NCBI GenBank assembly: GCA_013314735.1 | Contig: JABUFD010000001.1 | Location: 1,178,001 to 1,242,000 of the forward strand | DNA length: 64,000 nt | Source: Anaerolineae bacterium | GTDB lineage: Bacteria; Chloroflexota; Anaerolineae; Anaerolineales; Anaerolineaceae | Reading direction: 5' to 3' | The notes under the pieces: model-generated | The model's database searches: none | What the model was told of the DNA's origin: nothing | Seen by the model: only the letters and a program-made list of their open reading frames with translations | Shown: positions 27,483-36,660 of the stretch, piece by piece | How positions within the stretch are numbered: the first letter of the stretch is position 1 | Layout: the number at the start of each line of letters is the position of its first letter | Program-made: the position numbers and the translations under genes

Positions 27483-28412
27483 ATGAGGAATAATAATCAA
27501 ACAAATCAATGCCTTCGAATCCTTCAGATAGCTTTGGTGGGTGCGTTGTTCTTGACCAATTGCACCAGGCCGCAAAAAGCAACCCCACCAGCCATGGATC
27601 TCCCCACGGAAACAACCGGTGAAACGGTTATGCAGAATGCGACCTCAACAGCTACAACCACACCTCCACCACTTGCTGCAACAGTTAATGGCGAAGGTAT
27701 CTTATTGGACACAATTAACAATGAAATTCTACGATATTTGGCAGCCTACCCGGAATCATCCATCCGAAACGCCTTCGATATCGTTGTTCAGGATCAGGTA
27801 GATTTGCTCCTGTTGTCACAAGCGGCTCGTACCGCGGGGTATGAAGTCACCGGCGAATTGGTTGATTCACGGATTGACAGTCTCATTGCTGAAATCGGTT
27901 CGAATGAGCATTTCACGCAATGGCTCGAGGATAACCATTACACCATCGAATCTTTCCGGCAGGCACTCGCCCTCTCTCTGGAAGCCGAATATCAAAGAAG
28001 CCTCCTGTCCGCAACAATTCCTGGAGAAATGGAACAGGTTGAATTATGCCAGATTCTAGTGTATGACGAAACCACGGCCAACCAGATCCAGGCAGCATTG
28101 TCTTCGGGAACTGATTTTGATTGGCTACGTGCCCAATATCATCCTGACACAAAAGGATATCTCGGATGGCATGTGACCGGGACATTGCTTCAACCTGCGC
28201 TTGAGGTAGTCGCCTTTGGATTAGAAGCCGGCACATTTTCTCCAGCCATTCAAACAGAATATGGATATCACTTTATCAAGGTGCTTCAGAAAACCATTCA
28301 TCCTGTTTCGATGCTGCAACGACAGGCAATGGAACAAAAGCTGCTGACTGAATGGATAATCGAACAAAGAAACCTGGCAGATATTGTCATCATCGCGGTT
28401 GTTGAAGATTAA
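27483..28412 (+). CDS. Putative PpiC/SurA-like peptidyl-prolyl isomerase lipoprotein
   Basis: A 309-residue exported protein. The N-terminus carries a lipoprotein-like signal (LQIALVGALFLTNC), where Asn before the Cys is unusual. A Thr/Pro-rich stalk (about residues 32-65) follows, then a SurA-N-like helical region (LDTINNEILRYLAAYPESS). The C-terminal parvulin-like domain has LCQILVYDETTANQIQAALS, GYLGWHVTGT and TEYGYHFIKVLQK, as in PrsA/PpiC. It probably assists folding of secreted proteins outside the membrane. The ATG at 27483 is preferred over the in-frame start at 27450 because of the TATAAT position and signal-peptide fit. Confidence 0.78.
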   Translation: MRNNNQTNQCLRILQIALVGALFLTNCTRPQKATPPAMDLPTETTGETVMQNATSTATTTPPPLAATVNGEGILLDTINNEILRYLAAYPESSIRNAFDIVVQDQVDLLLLSQAARTAGYEVTGELVDSRIDSLIAEIGSNEHFTQWLEDNHYTIESFRQALALSLEAEYQRSLLSATIPGEMEQVELCQILVYDETTANQIQAALSSGTDFDWLRAQYHPDTKGYLGWHVTGTLLQPALEVVAFGLEAGTFSPAIQTEYGYHFIKVLQKTIHPVSMLQRQAMEQKLLTEWIIEQRNLADIVIIAVVED

Positions 28413-28417
28413 ATCGA

Positions 28418-29239
28418 ATGGCACCATCTGATCACGACATCCATCCAATTCACCGGTTCAGACTTTTTCTGACAGTTTTTGTTATCACCGTGTTGGTTTT
28501 GATCGCTATAATTTTTTTAATCATACAAAACAATCCGTATACCGCCCTTAACCCTTTTCCGCCTACATATCCTGCGCCAGTCATAGCAGCCGAATTGGTA
28601 GGTGTTGCTGTACAAAAAACATTAACTGCTTTCCCATATACACCAACGCCAACAACCACACCAAATCCCCCCACGCCGACAACCACTCACCACATTCCGA
28701 CTGCAACCGGAACAGCCTTACAGTTGACACCAACAACGACAAAAACACCAGATTCACGATGGATTGCGGTGAACAAAAAAACAGATCTCGACCAGCCTGA
28801 TGCGATCTTCCGCACCGTGACTCCGACTTCCGTAACGGGTTACCTTTACCCATTTATTCTTGTTCACGAACCCTATATGAAAGAATCACCATACAATGAT
28901 AATGTGAGCAATCCATTATTGAACTGTAACTGGGTGGGCGTGGCCGGGCAGGTTTTTGATATCTTTGAACAACCACTGGAAGGAGTTTACATCCGGCTCA
29001 GCGGGTCCATTGACGGTATAGAAATCAAACAGCAGACGATGCAATCCGGTGATGCCAATCTTCTCGGTGAAGCTGGCTTCGAATTCTTCATCGCCGATAA
29101 ACCATACACATCTCAATATGCTCTTTGGCTGCAAATCGTCGACGAATACGGCGAACCGTTATCAGCCAAGGCCCATTTCAACACATCCGTACATTGTACT
29201 CAGAACTTGATTCAGATCGACTTCATCAAGGTCAAGTAA
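28418..29239 (+). CDS. Membrane-anchored protein with Thr/Pro stalk, function unknown
   Basis: A 273-residue protein not recognised. One N-terminal membrane helix (FLTVFVITVLVLIAIIFLII, about residues 16-35) is followed by a stalk rich in Thr and Pro (about residues 70-115). The outer domain (about residues 130-273) is predicted mostly beta, with NCNWVGVAGQVFDIFEQPLE resembling a carboxypeptidase-regulatory or Ig-like fold. The start lies 5 nt after the PPIase stop, with no ribosome-binding site, so the two are likely translated together. The 3' end overlaps the convergent TrmH-type gene by 8 nt. Confidence 0.65.
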   Translation: MAPSDHDIHPIHRFRLFLTVFVITVLVLIAIIFLIIQNNPYTALNPFPPTYPAPVIAAELVGVAVQKTLTAFPYTPTPTTTPNPPTPTTTHHIPTATGTALQLTPTTTKTPDSRWIAVNKKTDLDQPDAIFRTVTPTSVTGYLYPFILVHEPYMKESPYNDNVSNPLLNCNWVGVAGQVFDIFEQPLEGVYIRLSGSIDGIEIKQQTMQSGDANLLGEAGFEFFIADKPYTSQYALWLQIVDEYGEPLSAKAHFNTSVHCTQNLIQIDFIKVK

Positions 29240-30038
29240 ATTTAAATGCGTTGGGGTATCCCTGGCGTTGCCGCATCGCTTCAAATAAAATCAGACTTCC
29301 AGCAATACCGGCATTAAGCGATTCGGTACGGGAAGCCATGGGAATGGTTACTTGATTCGTTGCCAGACGAAGGGCGTCTTTTGAGACTCCCTCTGCCTCC
29401 CCGCCGATGATCACCAACGAAGGTTGATTGAAATCGCACGACCAGAATGGTAAACCGCCTTCGACGACAGTCGCCATATACTGATATGGCTTTCCTCTCG
29501 GGAATTGCTCAACCACCTCTTCCCAGCTTGCACGCCAAAGCGGTAATGAAAAATGAGCGCCCATCCCTGAACGCAATACTTTCGGTGAAAATAAATCGAC
29601 AGACCCCGTAGTTGAAATCACCAGGTCTGCTCCAGCTGCCCAGGCACTACGAAGTAATGTCCCCATGTTGCCTGGGTCCCGTATACCATCTGCCACCAGG
29701 ATCAATGCTGCTGTTGACGGTAGAGGTGTGATGACGCTTGAGAAAACGCCTAAAATTCCCTGCGGATTTTCTGTTGCGGAAATTGCATTCATGACATTGG
29801 ATGAAACTTCAAAAACAGGGGTTTCTGTCCCTGCCATAGTGGTCAGTATTTCCTGTCCTCGGGATGAAACGTTATCAGAAAAAATAAGGAACTTCGGCGC
29901 GATATGGTTGCGAACAGCTTCTTCGATTAAGCGCACCCCCTCTGCCACAAACAAACGTTCCCGGTCTCTTACTTTTTTCATTTCGATCAACTGTCTGGCA
30001 AGCTGCACCTTGGGATTGTTCAAAGAAGTAATCACCAT
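29232..30038 (-). CDS. TrmH/SpoU-family RNA 2'-O-methyltransferase
   Basis: A 268-residue SPOUT enzyme that methylates a ribose in rRNA or tRNA with S-adenosylmethionine. The N-terminal substrate-binding part (NNPKVQLARQLIEMKKVRDR and RLFVAEGVRLIEEAVRN) is of the L30e-like type. The knot has LVADGIRDPGNMGTLLRSAW (motif 1), LVIIGGEAEGVS (motif 2) and TIPMASRTESLNAGIAGSLI (motif 3). The target nucleotide is unknown. The start overlaps the macro-domain gene by 7 nt, so they form one operon. Confidence 0.9.
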   Translation of the reverse strand: MVITSLNNPKVQLARQLIEMKKVRDRERLFVAEGVRLIEEAVRNHIAPKFLIFSDNVSSRGQEILTTMAGTETPVFEVSSNVMNAISATENPQGILGVFSSVITPLPSTAALILVADGIRDPGNMGTLLRSAWAAGADLVISTTGSVDLFSPKVLRSGMGAHFSLPLWRASWEEVVEQFPRGKPYQYMATVVEGGLPFWSCDFNQPSLVIIGGEAEGVSKDALRLATNQVTIPMASRTESLNAGIAGSLILFEAMRQRQGYPNAFKFT

Positions 30039-30613
30039 GATGTGGGGTAATCCTCTAACAATTGCGCATAACTTTGCGAAGCGGCATCATTATTCACCAA
30101 AAGTGTAATTGTAAAAATACTGGAATCACGTGTTCGCAAGTAATCTACACAACCGAATATCAAAATATTGGCTGCTGTCGTAACAGGCCAATTCGGAATT
30201 GGTGGAATTCCAATGGAATGCAACATCAGTAAATCCGCCAGATCCAACGCTTTACGGATTGTGTGCCATAACTTGCTTTGCTCTTCCAGTGATGAACGAA
30301 ATGGAGGATATACTGTGTGAATGATCGTCTGAAAGGGTAAGGATTCTGTCATCGTGAAAGCGGGTTTTTCCTGGGAAATTTCACCGTGTTTGGCGATCCA
30401 CTGCGCACAGGCCCACTGGGTTCCGCCAACATGCAATGAAGACCCTGACTGCATCTCCATGCGGGTTATTTTCCTGCCTACATCATTGTTCATCACCATT
30501 TCTGGATTGGTCGGGTTCAGCAAGGCGTCCCCGACAAATTCAAAAATGTCCCCCCCTACAATCGCCAGGCTTTTGTCTTTTGTAACGAATCGCTTTGCCA
30601 GGATTTTTCCCAT
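30032..30613 (-). CDS. Macro-domain (ADP-ribose-binding-like) protein
   Basis: A 193-residue protein whose N-terminal half matches the macro fold: LAIVGGDIFEFVGDALLNPTN, then GRKITRMEMQSG. The usual Gly-rich loop after the Asn is replaced by MVMNNDVG. The second phosphate loop reads SIGIPPIPNWP rather than the common Ser-x-Gly-x-Gly. It may therefore bind ADP-ribose-like ligands differently or lack hydrolase activity. The ATG at 30613 is chosen because TATAAT lies six bases upstream; the open frame reaches 30655. It is translationally coupled to the RNA methyltransferase. Confidence 0.72.
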   Translation of the reverse strand: MGKILAKRFVTKDKSLAIVGGDIFEFVGDALLNPTNPEMVMNNDVGRKITRMEMQSGSSLHVGGTQWACAQWIAKHGEISQEKPAFTMTESLPFQTIIHTVYPPFRSSLEEQSKLWHTIRKALDLADLLMLHSIGIPPIPNWPVTTAANILIFGCVDYLRTRDSSIFTITLLVNNDAASQSYAQLLEDYPTSW

Positions 30614-30619
30614 AAAGGC

Positions 30620-30625
30620 ATTATA
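30620..30625 (-). promoter_or_regulatory. -10 box placed for a leaderless mRNA
   Basis: TATAAT on the minus strand with six bases (GCCTTT) before the ATG at 30613. No ribosome-binding site is present. Confidence 0.6.
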
Positions 30626-30690
30626 GTATAAATTGCTGTCGTTTGTGCATTTCATGCCCAGACCATATCCTTAACGAGAATCCATACAAC

Positions 30691-30723
30691 AAAAAAACGA
30701 GGGAGCACGTGGCACCCTCGTTT
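30691..30723 (-). terminator. Intrinsic terminator after rplT
   Basis: Read on the minus strand, CGAGGG pairs with CCCTCG, extended inward by GC pairs around an inner mismatch, and is followed by seven T. It ends the infC-rpmI-rplT operon. Confidence 0.88.
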
Positions 30724-30758
30724 AAGTATCACATTTCTGGTTGTTTCGAAGAAATCGT

Positions 30759-31109
30759 TTACTTACCGCTGGCTTTTGCAATCACTGCAGAAAAAGCAGC
30801 CGGATCCTGAACTGCCATATCCGCAAGCATTTTGCGGTTGATCGTAATGTCAGCCTGTTTCAGCAAATAAACCAGCTTGCTGTATGTCAAACCGTTCAAC
30901 CGGGCAGCTGCATTAATGCGCGCAATCCACAGACGACGCAAATCTCGCTTACGATTCCGGCGGTCACGGTATGCATAAAACAGGCTTTTCATCATCGCTT
31001 CGTTGGCGCGGCGGAAAAGCTTGCTCCTTGTGCCAAATTGACCTTTGGTCATTTTCAAAACTTTTTTGTGTTTTCGGTACCCTACTGGGCCACCTTTTAC
31101 TCTTGCCAT
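30759..31109 (-). CDS. rplT: 50S ribosomal protein L20
   Basis: A 116-residue ribosomal protein that binds 23S rRNA early in large-subunit assembly. It starts [16 protein letters not shown] and contains [20 protein letters not shown] and [15 protein letters not shown], all typical of L20. It is the last gene of the infC-rpmI-rplT operon and ends at a strong terminator. In other bacteria L20 represses this operon by binding mRNA; no such site was identified here. Confidence 0.97.
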   Translation of the reverse strand: MARVKGGPVGYRKHKKVLKMTKGQFGTRSKLFRRANEAMMKSLFYAYRDRRNRKRDLRRLWIARINAAARLNGLTYSKLVYLLKQADITINRKMLADMAVQDPAAFSAVIAKASGK

Positions 31110-31198
31110 ATGATGCTCCTCTGCGAACCCCTGGGCGCCAGTGCCTTACACTCGTTGATGCACCCAACAGACGCAAATAAAATAGTAAATTTGATGGA

Positions 31199-31435
31199 TT
31201 ATTTCTGTTTCTTTAAGTACGGGGCCAGGCGGTGAACACGTTTCACAATCCCTTTGCCCTGCACCGGAATCATTTCATCCAACTGCATTTTAACACGCGG
31301 CGAAGTGCGGCGTCGGAAATGACTTTTGCCGCCTTTCGTACGCACAAGCATGCCTGACCCGGTTACCTTGAAGCGCTTCGAGGTCGCTTTATGGGTCTTC
31401 AGCTTATACTTACCTTGACTTTGTTTTCTAGGCAC
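31199..31435 (-). CDS. rpmI: 50S ribosomal protein L35
   Basis: A 78-residue basic ribosomal protein. The block KLKTHKATSKRFKVTGSGM is diagnostic of L35. The C-terminus has an unusual extension (about residues 55-78, ending VHRLAPYLKKQK) compared with the 64-66 residue norm. It lies between infC and rplT in the standard order. Confidence 0.96.
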   Translation of the reverse strand: MPRKQSQGKYKLKTHKATSKRFKVTGSGMLVRTKGGKSHFRRRTSPRVKMQLDEMIPVQGKGIVKRVHRLAPYLKKQK

Positions 31436-31543
31436 AACAAACTCCTCTCATCATAAAATATGACCTGCTAACGTTACTTGAAACAACCAGTGTGTGAAAA
31501 CCGACCAGGTATTTAATGATGATTCGTAATCCGATGGTTGATT

Positions 31544-32083
31544 TTATTTCCCTTGCTTCTGCGGAACGAGCATCATTGACATGTTGCGTCCTTCCATCTG
31601 CGGGGCTTGCTCAATTTTTGAGATGTCTGAGAGCTCCTCGGCAATTTCTCTAAGATCTTCGAGCGCAATTTCCGGATAATGAACCTCGCGGCCGCGAAAC
31701 CGTATGGTTACACGAACTTTCTTTCCATCTTCCAGCCACCCACGTGCATCCTTCGTTTTAAAGCCACGATGGTGTTCATTGGTTTTGGGGCGCAGCCGGA
31801 TTTCCTTGATTTCGATTTGCGTCTGTGATTTCCGTGCTTCGCGTTCTTTTTTGGTTCGCTCGTATAAGAACTTCCCGTAATCCATTACCCGGCAGACCGG
31901 AGGCTCGGCATTCGGGGCAACTTCAACCAGATCCAATTCTGCATCTTGTGCAATTTGCATCGCTTTTCGCGTTGCTACAACACCCAGATTTTCACCCTCT
32001 GGGCCGATCAACCGAACTTCTTTGTTACGAATTTGATCATTAACTCGAAAATTTGAAGTACTTATGGCAATTCTTCCTTTCAC
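31544..32083 (-). CDS. infC: Translation initiation factor IF-3
   Basis: A 179-residue factor that binds the 30S subunit and checks start-codon pairing. The N-domain has FRVNDQIRNKEVRLIGPEG and LDLVEVAPNAEPPVCRVMDY. The C-domain has LRPKTNEHHRGFKTKDARG and KVRVTIRFRGREV. The frame is open to 32353, but the upstream part is not IF-3-like. GTG 32083 gives MKGRIAIS, which aligns with the start of E. coli IF-3 (KGGKRVQ) and gives a normal length. No good ribosome-binding site precedes it. AGGAAG lies just inside, so a start at the following ATT or ATA is an alternative. Confidence 0.9.
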   Translation of the reverse strand: MKGRIAISTSNFRVNDQIRNKEVRLIGPEGENLGVVATRKAMQIAQDAELDLVEVAPNAEPPVCRVMDYGKFLYERTKKEREARKSQTQIEIKEIRLRPKTNEHHRGFKTKDARGWLEDGKKVRVTIRFRGREVHYPEIALEDLREIAEELSDISKIEQAPQMEGRNMSMMLVPQKQGK

Positions 32084-32132
32084 TGATTCAACATAAAACA
32101 ACCACCAGGGCCTTCGCACTGGCGCATCGTTT

Positions 32133-32143
32133 AGTTTACCATA
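32133..32143 (-). promoter_or_regulatory. Extended -10 promoter for infC operon
   Basis: TATGGTAAACT on the minus strand, one base different from the 11-mer before ppdK and rplI. It gives a leader of about 40 nt before GTG 32083. It overlaps the 5' flank of the divergent dus gene. Confidence 0.45.
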
Positions 32144-32230
32144 AAAATGTGGAAAATCAAAAAGATCGCTGGCAATCTCCTCCTTGCTGGTTGCTTGTTC
32201 GGCGCTCTTGTTCATGTTAACATACAACGC

Positions 32231-33223
32231 ATGCGAAACCAGACAACAGAGAATCAAGATGCCGGTGAAACATGGTCCATTGGCAATCTGAAGATAATTG
32301 GCAAGGTGATTCTCGCCCCAATGGAAGGATACACAGATCAGCCGTTCCGCCAATTATGTGGCAGCTACGGGTCCTCTACGCTGCATGTATCAGAATTCAT
32401 TAATGCCATCGACATAATTCATGGACATCCATATATTGTAAAAAATCGGGTGCGGCATGCGGACAATGAATCTCCCATGGCATTTCAAATATTTGACAAC
32501 GATCCCGCCCGAATCGTCAAAGCTGCCCACCAGCTCCTGCAATACGAACCCGACCTGATCGACATCAACATGGGGTGTTCTGTAAAAAAAGTTTCCAACC
32601 GCGGAGCAGGTGCTGGTTTATTACGAACCCCCCAAAAAATTGCTACAGTTTTCACCCAACTGGTCAAAAACCTGCCTGTGCCGGTCACCGGGAAAATTCG
32701 TCTGGGATGGGATGAAACCAGCCGCAACTACTTAGAAATAGCGAGGATCATCGAGGATTGCGGCGGTGCAGCCCTTGCGGTGCATGGCAGGACACGCGAT
32801 CAGGGGTATTCCGGACGTGCCGATTGGGATGCCATTGCCGAAATCAAACAGACGATCCAGATACCTGTGATTGGCAATGGCGACCTGACAACGCTGGCGG
32901 AAGCCAAAAAAATGCAGGCCTATGCGAAATGCGATGCTGTCATGATCGGCCGGGCGGCCATCGGCAATCCCTGGTTATTCGCTGGTATATCAAAAATGGA
33001 GCTCCTGACAGATGAGCTGTTATCCATCATTCAAATACACCTGAATACCATGGTAGATTTTTACGGCGAAACAATCGCTGTAGTCCAGTTTCGCAAACAT
33101 GCCGTTTCGTATTTATCACATTTTCATTTAACCAGCGACGAAAGAAGGCGGTTGCTGACAACGACCACCCATCACGGATTCATTCAAGCGCTGGTGGATT
33201 TACGGCTTCCACAACGCATTTAA
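32231..33223 (+). CDS. dus: tRNA-dihydrouridine synthase
   Basis: A 330-residue FMN enzyme that reduces uridines in the tRNA D-loop with NADPH. Visible features are VILAPMEGYTDQPFR, the catalytic Cys in DLIDINMGCSVKKVSNRGAG, KIRLGW, AVHGRTRDQGYSG and the FMN-phosphate segment IPVIGNGDL. Ser follows the Cys where Pro is usual. The frame is open from 32147, but the first residues there resemble a membrane segment foreign to this family, so the ATG at 32231 is preferred; it lacks a ribosome-binding site. It overlaps the convergent mreB-like gene by 4 nt. Confidence 0.9.
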   Translation: MRNQTTENQDAGETWSIGNLKIIGKVILAPMEGYTDQPFRQLCGSYGSSTLHVSEFINAIDIIHGHPYIVKNRVRHADNESPMAFQIFDNDPARIVKAAHQLLQYEPDLIDINMGCSVKKVSNRGAGAGLLRTPQKIATVFTQLVKNLPVPVTGKIRLGWDETSRNYLEIARIIEDCGGAALAVHGRTRDQGYSGRADWDAIAEIKQTIQIPVIGNGDLTTLAEAKKMQAYAKCDAVMIGRAAIGNPWLFAGISKMELLTDELLSIIQIHLNTMVDFYGETIAVVQFRKHAVSYLSHFHLTSDERRRLLTTTTHHGFIQALVDLRLPQRI

Positions 33224-34236
33224 GCCCGGAGCAAACTCCTTCGCAGCACTTCTCGCATACGCAGCGCTTTCACGGCACCTTCAGCGGTACAGGTATACGG
33301 ATTATCGACTCGATATGCCGGAATTCCCAGCGCTTTGGTCATGTATTTATCAATTCCCCGCAGCAGCGAACTGCCGCCGCATAAAGCAACTCCCCGATCG
33401 ATGATATCGGAAATCAATTCAGGCGGGGTTTTTTCAAGTACTCGTTTGGTGTTTTCAACAATCTCATGCAGCGGACCTTGCAGGGCATCCACAATGTCTG
33501 CTGTAGATAATGTCACCGGACGCGGCAAACCACTGACCTGATCCTGCCCCTGAATCTCCATCGCCTGGGATTCCTCCTGTTGCAGAGCTGCGCCAATCCG
33601 AATCTTTAATTGTTCAGCGGTCGGCTGTCCGATGATTAAGCCGTATTTTCGGCGCACATAAGTAACGATCGCTTCATCCATACTCAACCCCCCGGCCCGG
33701 GTGGTGCCAGCAGATATGATTGTATTCATCGCCAATACGGCAGCCTGTGATGTCCCACCCCCCAGGCATAAAATCATATTCCCGGAAGGTGTCCCAATCG
33801 GCAAGTCAATCCCCAATGCCGCTGCCAGTGGTTGTTGAATCAGCATCACATCGCGCCCACCCGCGCCCAGGCCTGCCTCGTGCACTGCCCGGCTTTCGAC
33901 ACTGGTCACACCGTAAGGGACAGTCAGCATCAACGTTGGATGAAAAATGAGCATTGGGCCACATAACTTTTTAACAATGTCGCTGAGAATGATTTCGGTG
34001 ATTTCGTATTCGGCAATTACACCATTTTTTAACGGGCGGACAACCTCAATTTCCTCTTCCGGTACGCGGCCATACATATCTTTGGCAGTCTGTCCCCACT
34101 CGACCAACTTTTGTTCTTCGACCACAATCGCTGCCACAGTAGGCTCTTCCAGTAGAATCTGCCTGCCTTCAGCAACAACAGTATTGATCGTTCCAAGGTC
34201 GATTCCCAATTCTCGAGTGGTCAGGGAAAATGGCAT
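33220..34236 (-). CDS. mreB: MreB-family actin-like cell-shape protein
   Basis: A 338-residue actin homologue that forms membrane-associated filaments guiding cell-wall synthesis. The phosphate-1 motif is LGIDLGTINTVV, then VRPLKNGVIAEYEIT. Later motifs are ILCLGGGTSQAAVLAM (phosphate-2) and GVALCGGSSLLRGID (adenosine). The sequence is shorter and more divergent than classical MreB, so MreB versus Mbl cannot be settled. AAAGGA precedes the ATG. A rodZ-like gene lies 7 kb away, not adjacent, and no mreCD follows. Confidence 0.87.
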   Translation of the reverse strand: MPFSLTTRELGIDLGTINTVVAEGRQILLEEPTVAAIVVEEQKLVEWGQTAKDMYGRVPEEEIEVVRPLKNGVIAEYEITEIILSDIVKKLCGPMLIFHPTLMLTVPYGVTSVESRAVHEAGLGAGGRDVMLIQQPLAAALGIDLPIGTPSGNMILCLGGGTSQAAVLAMNTIISAGTTRAGGLSMDEAIVTYVRRKYGLIIGQPTAEQLKIRIGAALQQEESQAMEIQGQDQVSGLPRPVTLSTADIVDALQGPLHEIVENTKRVLEKTPPELISDIIDRGVALCGGSSLLRGIDKYMTKALGIPAYRVDNPYTCTAEGAVKALRMREVLRRSLLRA

Positions 34237-34376
34237 GAGTGCGTATCCTTTCGTAGATATACCTTACAACCCGTTAGTTGTTCTGCATCAATGGACAATA
34301 ATCTGTGAAACCAATCCAGTATCATACCAGAGCATGCAGGATGCAACAAGCGACGATACGATGCGACGCCTTGTTG

Positions 34377-34787
34377 TCAGGCAGCTGCCAGCAGTTCGTA
34401 TAATTCAACCAGTACACCACCGGTGCTCTTGGGGTGAATGAATGCCATCTTTCTGCCCGGCAAAACAACTGGTTCTCGATTGATCAATTGAATCCCTTGA
34501 TCAGCCAACTCATGCAAGGCATCTTCCAGGTCATCAACCTCAAAACACAGGTGGTGCATCCCACCACCCTTGGTGTCAATGAATTTTGCCAAACCGGTCC
34601 CGGACTCGGTCGGCATCACTAACTCCACTTCGCTGTCGCCTACAGGAAAGAATGCCACTTTTGACTTCTGCTCATCAACGGTTTCGATGTGATTAAGCTG
34701 CAGTCCCAGAACATTGTGCCAAAAGTGCATGGATTCATCAAGATTTCCAACAGCAATGGCTATATGATTAATTTTTTTGATTCGCAT
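34377..34787 (-). CDS. mce: Methylmalonyl-CoA epimerase
   Basis: A 136-residue metalloenzyme of the glyoxalase fold that interconverts the R and S forms of methylmalonyl-CoA. Marks are INHIAIAVGNLDESMHFW with the first metal His, GGGMHHLCFEVDDLEDALHE and FIHPKSTGGVLVELYE. It starts 13 nt after the mutase stop, so the two form one operon. The pair serves propionate or succinate interconversion. Confidence 0.94.
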   Translation of the reverse strand: MRIKKINHIAIAVGNLDESMHFWHNVLGLQLNHIETVDEQKSKVAFFPVGDSEVELVMPTESGTGLAKFIDTKGGGMHHLCFEVDDLEDALHELADQGIQLINREPVVLPGRKMAFIHPKSTGGVLVELYELLAAA

Positions 34788-34799
34788 TGTAGTATCCTT

Positions 34800-36449
34800 T
34801 TATCCAAACTCCGGAGCGATATACTCGCCCCACACGCCCCGCAACGTGTGGCAGATATCGCCCAACGTCAGCTGATTCTCAACACAGGTAACCAGCAAAG
34901 GCATCAGGTTTTCATTGCCTTTAGCGGCCCTGAACAGATGAGTTTTTAATTCGTTCACTTTCTCTTCATCCCGGCGATTTCGGAAATCCGCCAATCGCTG
35001 GCGTTGATTCGCTTCGATTGCCGGATCAACTGTCAATCGTTCCAGGTCAATCTGCTCATCAACTTTAAATGCATTCACGCCCACAACGATCTCCTCTCCC
35101 GCTTCGACTTTCTTCTGATATTGATAGGCAGCTTCTTGAATCTCATTCTGAATATAGCCATTTTCGATCGCTGCCTGGGCTCCGCCCATTTCATCAATCT
35201 TCTGGATATATGCCATGGCCCTGATGCAAATTTCATCTGTCAGAGAGTCGATCACATAGGAGCCTGCCAGTGGATCCACTGTATCCGCTACCCCAGATTC
35301 ATGGGCTATGATCTGTTGGGTTCGCAGTGCAGTCCGGACAGATTTTTCGGTCGGCAACCACAATGCCTCGTCCATACTATTGGTATGGAGTGATTGTGTT
35401 CCGCCCAGCACAGCTGCAAGGGCCTGCAGCGTGACACGTACCACATTGTTTTCAGGCTGCTGCGCAGTCAGGGTTGACCCCGCTGTTTGCGTATGGAATC
35501 GAAGTTGGGCAGATTTCGGATCACTCGCGTGGAATCGTTCGGTCATCAATTTTGCCCATAAACGCCGGGCTGCCCGGAATTTTGCGACTTCTTCCAAAAA
35601 ATTGTTATGAGAATTAAAGAAAAAGGATAGCTGGTTGGCAAAGGAGTCCACCTCCAGCCCGGCGCTTAACGCTGCTTCCACGTAAGAAATTGCATTGGCG
35701 AGTGTAAACGCCACTTCCTGCACAGCGGTCGAGCCAGCTTCACGAATGTGGTAGCCTGAGATCGAGATCGTATTCCAATTGGGAACATGCTGTGAGCAAT
35801 AAGCGAATATGTCAGTGATTAACCGCATTGAGGGTTTGGGAGGGTAGATATATGTCCCGCGTGCGATATATTCTTTCAGGATGTCATTCTGAATCGTACC
35901 CCGTAGTTTGGTGGGGTCCACGCCCTGTTTCTGCCCGACTGCGATGTACATTGCCAACAGTACAGCGGCAGGAGCATTGATCGTCATGCTGGTTGACACC
36001 TGGTCGAGGGGGATATCTGAAAAAAGAGTCTCCATGTCTTCCAGTGTCGAGATGGATACGCCGACTTTGCCAACCTCTCCAAGAGCTGTTGGGTCATCAG
36101 CATCATAGCCAATTTGTGTTGGAAGGTCAAAAGCGACCGATAAGCCAGTCTGTCCCTGTGATAACAGGTAGCGATACCTCGCGTTGGATTCCTCGGCAGA
36201 GGCATATCCTGCGTACTGCCGCATGGTCCACAGTCTGCCTCGATACATGGTTGGTTGAATTCCCCGCGTATAGGGATATTTCCCCGGAAAGCCATCTTGT
36301 TCCAGGTAATCCCTTGGAGATGGCAGATAAACCCGGTCCATCATAATTCCGGAGGACGTCGCAAATTCTGCACTTCTTTCCTTAAAGCGTTTCAAGGTTG
36401 GGTCCAGAATGCTCTTTTCCCACTCCTCTTTCTCATCTTCGAATGTCAT
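34800..36449 (-). CDS. Methylmalonyl-CoA mutase large (catalytic) subunit
   Basis: A 549-residue catalytic subunit that rearranges (R)-methylmalonyl-CoA to succinyl-CoA with adenosylcobalamin. Family blocks are [72 protein letters not shown] and [16 protein letters not shown]. It ends without the C-terminal B12-binding domain, so a separate small subunit of about 135 residues is required; none is encoded here. It is followed by the epimerase gene. Confidence 0.94.
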   Translation of the reverse strand: MTFEDEKEEWEKSILDPTLKRFKERSAEFATSSGIMMDRVYLPSPRDYLEQDGFPGKYPYTRGIQPTMYRGRLWTMRQYAGYASAEESNARYRYLLSQGQTGLSVAFDLPTQIGYDADDPTALGEVGKVGVSISTLEDMETLFSDIPLDQVSTSMTINAPAAVLLAMYIAVGQKQGVDPTKLRGTIQNDILKEYIARGTYIYPPKPSMRLITDIFAYCSQHVPNWNTISISGYHIREAGSTAVQEVAFTLANAISYVEAALSAGLEVDSFANQLSFFFNSHNNFLEEVAKFRAARRLWAKLMTERFHASDPKSAQLRFHTQTAGSTLTAQQPENNVVRVTLQALAAVLGGTQSLHTNSMDEALWLPTEKSVRTALRTQQIIAHESGVADTVDPLAGSYVIDSLTDEICIRAMAYIQKIDEMGGAQAAIENGYIQNEIQEAAYQYQKKVEAGEEIVVGVNAFKVDEQIDLERLTVDPAIEANQRQRLADFRNRRDEEKVNELKTHLFRAAKGNENLMPLLVTCVENQLTLGDICHTLRGVWGEYIAPEFG

Positions 36450-36558
36450 AATTCCTCAGCTTTCACTTTTCAGCGGTACTCCGATAACGTTCAAAGCGAT
36501 AAATTGAGTATACCTTAATTGGCGTTTTTTGACTTTTTATCCGGTTACAGTATTCCGT

Positions 36559-36619
36559 GATAGTCCCACTATCGGTGGTAAGCCTGGCAATCGGGCCAGG
36601 AGACCATCTGTTGTATAAT
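36559..36619 (+). promoter_or_regulatory. Two hairpins and a -10 box before the 1161-residue gene
   Basis: Two perfect 6-bp hairpins lie in tandem: GATAGT/ACTATC (36559-36573) and CCTGGC/GCCAGG (36583-36600). TATAAT follows at 36614-36619, about 40 nt before the ATG. The hairpins are upstream of the expected transcript start, so they could be operator-like palindromes. Confidence 0.35.
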
Positions 36620-36660
36620 CCAGTTAACATCAGCATCAATTACACCAATCACTGGTAGGA

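Noticed and set aside
31544-32071. ATT (32071) or ATA (32065) as the real IF-3 start
   Set aside because: AGGAAG is well placed only for ATA, a very rare initiator, while the GTG gives the N-terminus expected from E. coli IF-3. It is kept as an alternative only.
32084-32353. N-terminal extension of IF-3 upstream of GTG 32083
   Set aside because: The extra residues are unlike any IF-3, include a hydrophobic stretch, overlap the divergent dus start and would make the protein far longer than normal.
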